From Planctomycetia bacterium (GTDB lineage Bacteria; Planctomycetota; UBA11346), in the NCBI GenBank assembly GCA_005801395.1, contig SYDV01000392.1:1-10745 (forward strand): a stretch of 10,745 nt of DNA, in the 5' to 3' direction. Positions within the stretch are counted from its first letter, which is position 1. Each line of letters opens with the position of its first letter. Below the pieces are notes generated by a model, which was not told the origin of the DNA, made no database searches, and saw nothing but the letters and a program-made list of their open reading frames with translations. Shown piece after piece: positions 6,700 through 10,745 of the stretch. The position numbers and the translations under genes are program-made.

Positions 6700-8580
6700 A
6701 TGTCACCATATCACTTTACCAAGCCTCTGATAACAGGTATGATTTTTATTCTGTCGTGGTCGACCATCGCCCACTCTGCAGATAAACCAAATATTTTATG
6801 GCTGACCAGCGAAGACAACAGTCCATACCTAGGCTGTTATGGTGACCAGCACGCGCGTACGCCCAACCTGGATGCCTTCGCGACCCAGGGCCTGCGCTTT
6901 CGCAATGCCTTTTCCAACGCACCCGTATGTTCCGCCGCCCGATCAACCCTGATCACCATGATGCATGCCAGCTCTTTAGGTATTCAAAACCATCGCAGTA
7001 ATGTCACGATTCCAGAATCATTTAAACCCTATACCGATTATTTTAAAGCAGCTGGCTATTACTGCACTAATTTTACCAAAACCGATTACAACGTAAAAAA
7101 TTATAAGGTCGATAAAATTTGGCATGATTCCTCAAAAAATGCGCATTATAAAAACAGAAAGCCAGGGCAGCCTTTTTTCAGTGTTTTCAATATCTCGACT
7201 TCGCACGAAGGACAATTTACCGACAAAATCTATGCCGCACGGCGTCAGTCTGGAAAATTCCCCGCAGAACGAGTCGTTGCCCCCGATAAAGTAATTCTAC
7301 CGCCGTACCATCCCGACACGCCCATTATTCGCGAAGAATGGTCACGCTACTATGATAATATCTTTGCTATGGACGCTGAAATCGGCGAACGCCTCAAAGA
7401 ATTAGAGGCATCTGGAGAAGCTGACAACACGATCGTTTTTTATTATAGTGATCACGGTGGTGCCTTATCACGCGGCAAACGTAATATTCACGACAGTGGC
7501 ACGCGCGTACCCTTGATTATTCGCTTCGGTAAAAACTTCGCCCATTTAGCTCCTGCTGATGCCGGCACCTGGATGGAACAACCCGTAGCCTTTGTCGATT
7601 TCGCAGTAACTGCCATGAGCTTATGCGGCATTACGGCACCAGCGAATGTTGAAGGACGGCCATTTTTGGGCGCACAAAAAGCCGCCCCCCGCGATCACGT
7701 CTTTTTATTCCGTGGACGCATGGATGTTTGCTATGACACCGTCAGAGCCGTACGTACAGAAGAATTTTTCTACGTGCGTAATTTCTCACCTCACCGATCA
7801 TATGGCCAACATTATAGCTATGCTTTTAGCGTGCAGAAAAACTCCCAGAGTTGGTTAGATGAATTCACTGCGGGGAAATGCAATGATGTTCAAGCTTTTT
7901 ATTGGTTACCAAAACCGACAGAAGAATTATACAACGTCGGCAAAGATCCTTTCCAGATAAATAACCTTGCCAACGATTCAAACCTCGCCGGTGTGAAAGA
8001 AAAATTACGCCTGTTGTTGCTATCTGACATGCGCACGACTTTTGATACCGGATTAATTCCGGAAGGCATGTACGATGCGCTCAGCGGTAATAACACGCTG
8101 TATGATTATGTGCACTCTGCGGCATTTCCTTATCAAGACGTTTTGACGATTGCTGACCAAGCCAGTAGCCGCGATGCCACACACCTGCCCGCGCTCATCG
8201 CAGCAATGAATCATGTGCATCCCGTTATCCGTTATTGGGGGGCACAAGGCTGTCTCATTTTAAATAAAGCCGCCAAACCCGCCGAGACCGTATTGCATGC
8301 CCGCTTGAAAGATGAGGTGATCAGCGTGCGCATCGCCGCCGCAGAAGCCCTAGCTCATCTCAGCAGCGACAACGCTCCGCTCTCTACATTATCTGAATCT
8401 TTAACCAGTAAAAATCAGGCTGTAATCATGGAAGCCGCAAACGCTTTAGAACGCGGCCTCCACGATGGAATTTTCACAAAAGATTCCATACAAGCCATCT
8501 TCAAAAACTATAATTTCGTGGGTGAAGCAAAACGCATTTCCAATGCCGTGTTGGGTATTTCCTCCGACAAGGTCGAATAA
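6700..8580 (+). CDS. Secreted sulfatase with HEAT-like C-terminal region
   Basis: This is a type I (formylglycine) sulfatase of the alkaline-phosphatase superfamily, which hydrolyses sulfate esters or sulfamates, probably of polysaccharides. From ATG 6700 it has 626 residues; AGGA at 6690-6693 is a good ribosome binding site. A GTG at 6673 lies inside the terminator stem and is unlikely. The signal peptide ends ...TIAHSA (27). Metal-site residues are visible in WLTSEDNSPYLGCYGD (34-49). The maturation motif is CSAAR (77-81), whose Cys77 would become formylglycine. Further active-site candidates are H169 (STSHEG), D251-H252 (YYSDHGG) and K260, followed by DSGTRVPLI (265-273). The region after about residue 490 has helical pairs such as HPVIRYWGAQGC and DEVISVRIAAAEALAHLSS, which look like HEAT repeats. 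Substrate cannot be determined. It converges with scpA-tRNA and shares the bidirectional terminator at 8839. Confidence 0.92.
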   Translation: MSPYHFTKPLITGMIFILSWSTIAHSADKPNILWLTSEDNSPYLGCYGDQHARTPNLDAFATQGLRFRNAFSNAPVCSAARSTLITMMHASSLGIQNHRSNVTIPESFKPYTDYFKAAGYYCTNFTKTDYNVKNYKVDKIWHDSSKNAHYKNRKPGQPFFSVFNISTSHEGQFTDKIYAARRQSGKFPAERVVAPDKVILPPYHPDTPIIREEWSRYYDNIFAMDAEIGERLKELEASGEADNTIVFYYSDHGGALSRGKRNIHDSGTRVPLIIRFGKNFAHLAPADAGTWMEQPVAFVDFAVTAMSLCGITAPANVEGRPFLGAQKAAPRDHVFLFRGRMDVCYDTVRAVRTEEFFYVRNFSPHRSYGQHYSYAFSVQKNSQSWLDEFTAGKCNDVQAFYWLPKPTEELYNVGKDPFQINNLANDSNLAGVKEKLRLLLLSDMRTTFDTGLIPEGMYDALSGNNTLYDYVHSAAFPYQDVLTIADQASSRDATHLPALIAAMNHVHPVIRYWGAQGCLILNKAAKPAETVLHARLKDEVISVRIAAAEALAHLSSDNAPLSTLSESLTSKNQAVIMEAANALERGLHDGIFTKDSIQAIFKNYNFVGEAKRISNAVLGISSDKVE

Positions 8581-8838
8581 TTCCGCATTTAAACCGGCTG
8601 AGATTAACCGTAAAAAAACCACATGATATTGTGCCAATGTCTATTTCTTTGTTTCTAACCTTTAACTTACCTCTCAAACCGTCTTAACCACTAAATTCAT
8701 CTGCCTTACCCGCAAAAGTTACAAACTCATTGGTCAGCACAGCCGGGAAGGCTCTTGTTCATTTCTACTGCTTATTTTCCAAGTGTTGGAAAGTTGGTAT
8801 TCCATTCCGTTTCTCGATTTACCCCTCTAATAAAACAC

Positions 8839-8869
8839 AAAACCCACGGCGTTTCCCGTGGGTTTTTTT
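8839..8869. terminator. Bidirectional intrinsic terminator between the sulfatase and tRNA-Met
   Basis: The stem pairs AAAACCCACGG (8839-8849) with CCGTGGGTTTT (8856-8866), loop CGTTTC. The plus-strand tail is seven T (8863-8869), ending at the first tRNA base. The minus-strand tail after the stem is TTTTGTGTTTTATT. It can end the sulfatase transcript and the scpA/tRNA transcript. The region 8581-8838 before it holds nothing else I can recognise; it is AT-rich and non-coding. Confidence 0.85.
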
Positions 8870-8944
8870 GGTAGCGATAGAAGGAATCGAACCTTCGACC
8901 TATGGCTTATGAAGCCACCGCTCTAACCGCTGAGCTATATCGCC
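8869..8944 (-). tRNA. tRNA-Met (anticodon CAT)
   Basis: On the minus strand the 76-base cloverleaf has acceptor GGCGATA/TATCGCT (G1 opposes T72, a wobble), D-stem GCTC/GAGC, anticodon stem GTGGC/GCCAT with loop TTCATAA, T-stem GAAGG/CCTTC with loop TTCGATT, and an encoded CCA. The anticodon CAT is at 8909-8911 (complement). It lacks the three G-C pairs and position 1/72 mismatch of bacterial initiators, so it is elongator Met, or possibly tRNA-Ile2 with a modifiable CAT anticodon; sequence alone does not separate these. It lies 101 bases downstream of scpA and is followed by a terminator, so co-transcription is possible. Confidence 0.95.
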
Positions 8945-9045
8945 ATATGCGAGGGCGGGAGGGTAGGGTCCTGAGTGGGGCTGGCAAGGGTGGCCTGGGG
9001 GTGCTTTGACTGGCGGCTGGCTAGCGGCGAAGCTTCCTTCGGTGG

Positions 9046-10491
9046 TTATTCCGTGGCGGCTGGGGGTTGTTCGTCATCTACCACTTCTTCAGTGGGGATT
9101 TCATCGAAAAAGCCGTCGTCGGACTCGTCGTTGCTAATCGTGCCATGGAATTGCTCGGTTTTACGCGTGGTTGGAGCTGGTGGCGTCTTACGGCGCTTAG
9201 CGCGTTTATTGACTGGCGCGTTGGGTGATTCGCTTAGTGGAGCTGCATTCGTTGATGTCGTTTGCTCGCCTTGGTCCAAACTCTCAGCAACAACGGGGGG
9301 AGCTTGGGCGGCTAGTTGCGCCGCTAGGTGCGCAGCTTGCGCGGCGGCTTCGGCGGCAGCTAGTTGCTCGGCTTGGAAAGCGATAAAGCCAGCGTCCAGG
9401 TCGACTATCCGTGTCAGTACCGCATCGACGGCGCAGGTTTCTTCGAGTTCGCGTAAGAAGCGTTGTTCGTCGGTTTCGATGACGATTTCTTCTTCCAATT
9501 CTGGCAGGTCAATTTCTTGCTGTTCGGGCTCGTTACTGCGTTCGGGGGGATGCCAGGTGACCAAGGGAATACGTTTGCGACGTTTCTTACCTTCATCAAT
9601 AGGTTCGGGTGGTAATTCACCTGCGTCGATGGTGCGTTCTTGGTCCTCGCGATAACGCAATAATACTTCACCAAATTGTTCAAATTGTTTGGCTTCAATA
9701 AATCGTTGTCGAGCACATTCTAAGGTTGCCATGACGACACCGACACGACCACTGATCGTGGTCTCAAGAGCAAAAAACTTTTTCATCGTCGATTCACGTG
9801 ACGCACGCATGACATCAATGATGTGATTAATTTTATGCTCCATCGGTACATCATCATTGATGACGGTGCGAGGTTCTAAACGATTAATACGCACCAAAAT
9901 CGTTTCAAAACTTTCGTACAACAAACCGATATCACAATTACTGAGATCTAACCCCTCAATTTCTTCGGCATCTTCTGGAATAATTTCATGGAATCGTCGC
10001 TCATGGCGTTGTTCATGCTCAAGCTCTAAAGAAGGCAACAATTGAGTCGCTTCTTTGAAACGGCGATACGTCAATAATTGACGTACTAACCCAGCGCGTG
10101 GATCAATAATTTCGTCGTCACGTTCCTCACTACCATCCGCTTCCATTTCAGGTGGCGGAACCACCAATCGACTTTTGAGTTCCAACAGCGTGGCCGCCAT
10201 CAGAATAAAATCGCCTGCCATGTCCAAATCCATGTCGGGCGTCGCATTTAACATCTCTATAAATTGGTCGGCGATGTGACCAATCGGAATATCCGTGATG
10301 TCGACTTCAGACCGACGCACTAAATAAAGCAGCAAGTCCATTGGCCCAGAAAAATGGTCGAGCGTGACCTGATAGCCAAAGTCCAATTCCGCTAATTCAG
10401 CTGAATCACCAGAGCCAACCACACGCACCGGTGGCGTTTCTGAGCCGCTGATCGGCACTTCTAAGACGGCAGATTCGCTGTCATCGGGCAT
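9046..10491 (-). CDS. scpA: Segregation and condensation protein A (ScpA), with a long C-terminal extension
   Basis: ScpA is the kleisin of the SMC-ScpA-ScpB condensin that organises and segregates the chromosome. This version has 481 residues, against about 240-290 for ordinary ScpA. The N-terminal SMC-binding helical domain begins at about 38, with FSGPMDLLLYLVRRSEVDITDIP (47-69) and the helix AGDFILMAATLLELKSRLVVP (92-112). The linker is acidic with DPRAGLVRQLLTYRRFKEA (130-148). The C-terminal winged-helix domain is about 215-280 (KKFFALETTISGRVGVVMATLE, ending FGEVLLRY). Residues about 281-481 are an added tail: basic KKRRKRIPL (302-310), an acidic DLPELEEEIVIETDE, an Ala/Gln-rich helix (372-398), then basic KRAKRRK (429-435) and an acidic end. 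ATG 10491 has no clear ribosome binding site. There is no scpB in the window. Confidence 0.9.
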   Translation of the reverse strand: MPDDSESAVLEVPISGSETPPVRVVGSGDSAELAELDFGYQVTLDHFSGPMDLLLYLVRRSEVDITDIPIGHIADQFIEMLNATPDMDLDMAGDFILMAATLLELKSRLVVPPPEMEADGSEERDDEIIDPRAGLVRQLLTYRRFKEATQLLPSLELEHEQRHERRFHEIIPEDAEEIEGLDLSNCDIGLLYESFETILVRINRLEPRTVINDDVPMEHKINHIIDVMRASRESTMKKFFALETTISGRVGVVMATLECARQRFIEAKQFEQFGEVLLRYREDQERTIDAGELPPEPIDEGKKRRKRIPLVTWHPPERSNEPEQQEIDLPELEEEIVIETDEQRFLRELEETCAVDAVLTRIVDLDAGFIAFQAEQLAAAEAAAQAAHLAAQLAAQAPPVVAESLDQGEQTTSTNAAPLSESPNAPVNKRAKRRKTPPAPTTRKTEQFHGTISNDESDDGFFDEIPTEEVVDDEQPPAATE

Positions 10492-10546
10492 GGGCGCAGA
10501 CTAAGTTGGGTATGTGGGGCGGGAAGGGACTCTCTTTATTTTTAAC

Positions 10547-10609
10547 GTCCGACTTTATACGTCCGACGTCCGACGTCCGAGGTCCGAGGTTCGAGGTCCG
10601 ACGTCCGAG
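10547..10609. repeat. Nine-unit heptamer array GTCCGA(C/G) upstream of scpA
   Basis: Units run without phase shift from 10547: GTCCGAC, TTTATAC, GTCCGAC twice, GTCCGAG twice, GTTCGAG, GTCCGAC, GTCCGAG. It uses the same heptamer as the left-edge array. The off-pattern unit TTTATAC gives TATAAA on the minus strand, 63 bases before the scpA start, a possible -10 without a matching -35. Confidence 0.85.
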
Positions 10610-10726
10610 GTCTTTAAGATATGGAAATTATTGAGTGAATGATGGCTCTCGGCGAATTTATTCTGCTATCTTGGCGTTCCGTATGATCGATAGCCGTAAT
10701 CCACAACACCCGCGTCTTGTCCACTA

Positions 10727-10745
10727 GACATCGGACATCGGACAT
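10727..10745. repeat. Heptamer array GACATCG, truncated by the window end
   Basis: GACATCG occurs at 10727 and 10734 with a partial third copy. Its complement reads GTCCGAT, so it belongs to the same GTCCGAN family as 10547-10609 but in the opposite orientation. The 117 bases between the two arrays (10610-10726) contain no gene I recognise. Confidence 0.7.

Noticed and set aside
8730..8912. 60-codon plus-strand frame ending ...GIEPSTYGL
   Set aside because: It runs through the terminator and into the tRNA. The ending is the usual false translation of the complement of a tRNA T-arm and anticodon arm.
8975..9655. 226-codon plus-strand frame opposite the scpA tail
   Set aside because: Its Ser/Ala/Arg-rich composition is the antisense of the Ala- and Glu-rich ScpA extension, and it has no recognised motif.
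10617..10745. Open minus-strand frame of about 43 codons running in from the right edge
   Set aside because: It begins within the heptamer array, has no recognisable domain, and is too short to be supported as a gene end.

Overview
The window looks like chromosomal DNA of a Gram-negative bacterium, most likely from the Planctomycetota/Verrucomicrobiota (PVC) side. This is inferred from three things: a secreted LamG/DUF1080-like protein paired with a secreted sulfatase, the style of the ScpA protein, and heptanucleotide GTCCGAN arrays at both ends. No rRNA or other decisive phylogenetic marker is present, so the assignment is moderate at best.

Left edge (1-480): no convincing gene. It holds a 42-bp tandem repeat (1-115) made of heptamers, then a GC-rich stretch (about 160-480) packed with consecutive short perfect hairpins. 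Next comes a minus-strand metal-efflux cluster, read right to left: a small His/Cys-rich secreted or membrane-anchored protein (4223-3756), an outer-membrane TolC/CusC-type factor (3691-2279) and a periplasmic adaptor lipoprotein of the CusB/CzcB type with His clusters at both ends (2024-480). The RND inner-membrane pump that normally completes this set is not in the window. A 23-bp-stem inverted repeat of the CCACAGAG type lies between the outer-membrane factor and the adaptor. Upstream on the same strand is an OprB-type porin (5697-4456).

Middle (5698-8580): divergent from the porin, on the plus strand, are a secreted 220-aa DUF1080/LamG-like protein (5878-6540) and a 626-aa secreted sulfatase with an apparent HEAT-like C-terminus (6700-8580). 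A strong intrinsic terminator hairpin lies between them and ends 13 bases before the sulfatase start, so it acts either as a terminator or as an attenuator for the sulfatase. Together these look like part of a sulfated-polysaccharide utilisation set, and the porin may serve the same purpose.

Right edge (8581-10745): a bidirectional terminator separates the sulfatase from a convergent minus-strand pair, scpA (10491-9046) followed by tRNA-Met(CAT) (8944-8869). The ScpA carries an unusual C-terminal extension of about 200 residues. Upstream of scpA is a nine-unit heptamer array (10547-10609), and a second one in the opposite orientation runs off the window end. The most unusual signals are the hairpin cluster at 188-443, the phase-locked heptamer repeats, the pump-less efflux operon, the attenuator-like hairpin and the long ScpA tail.
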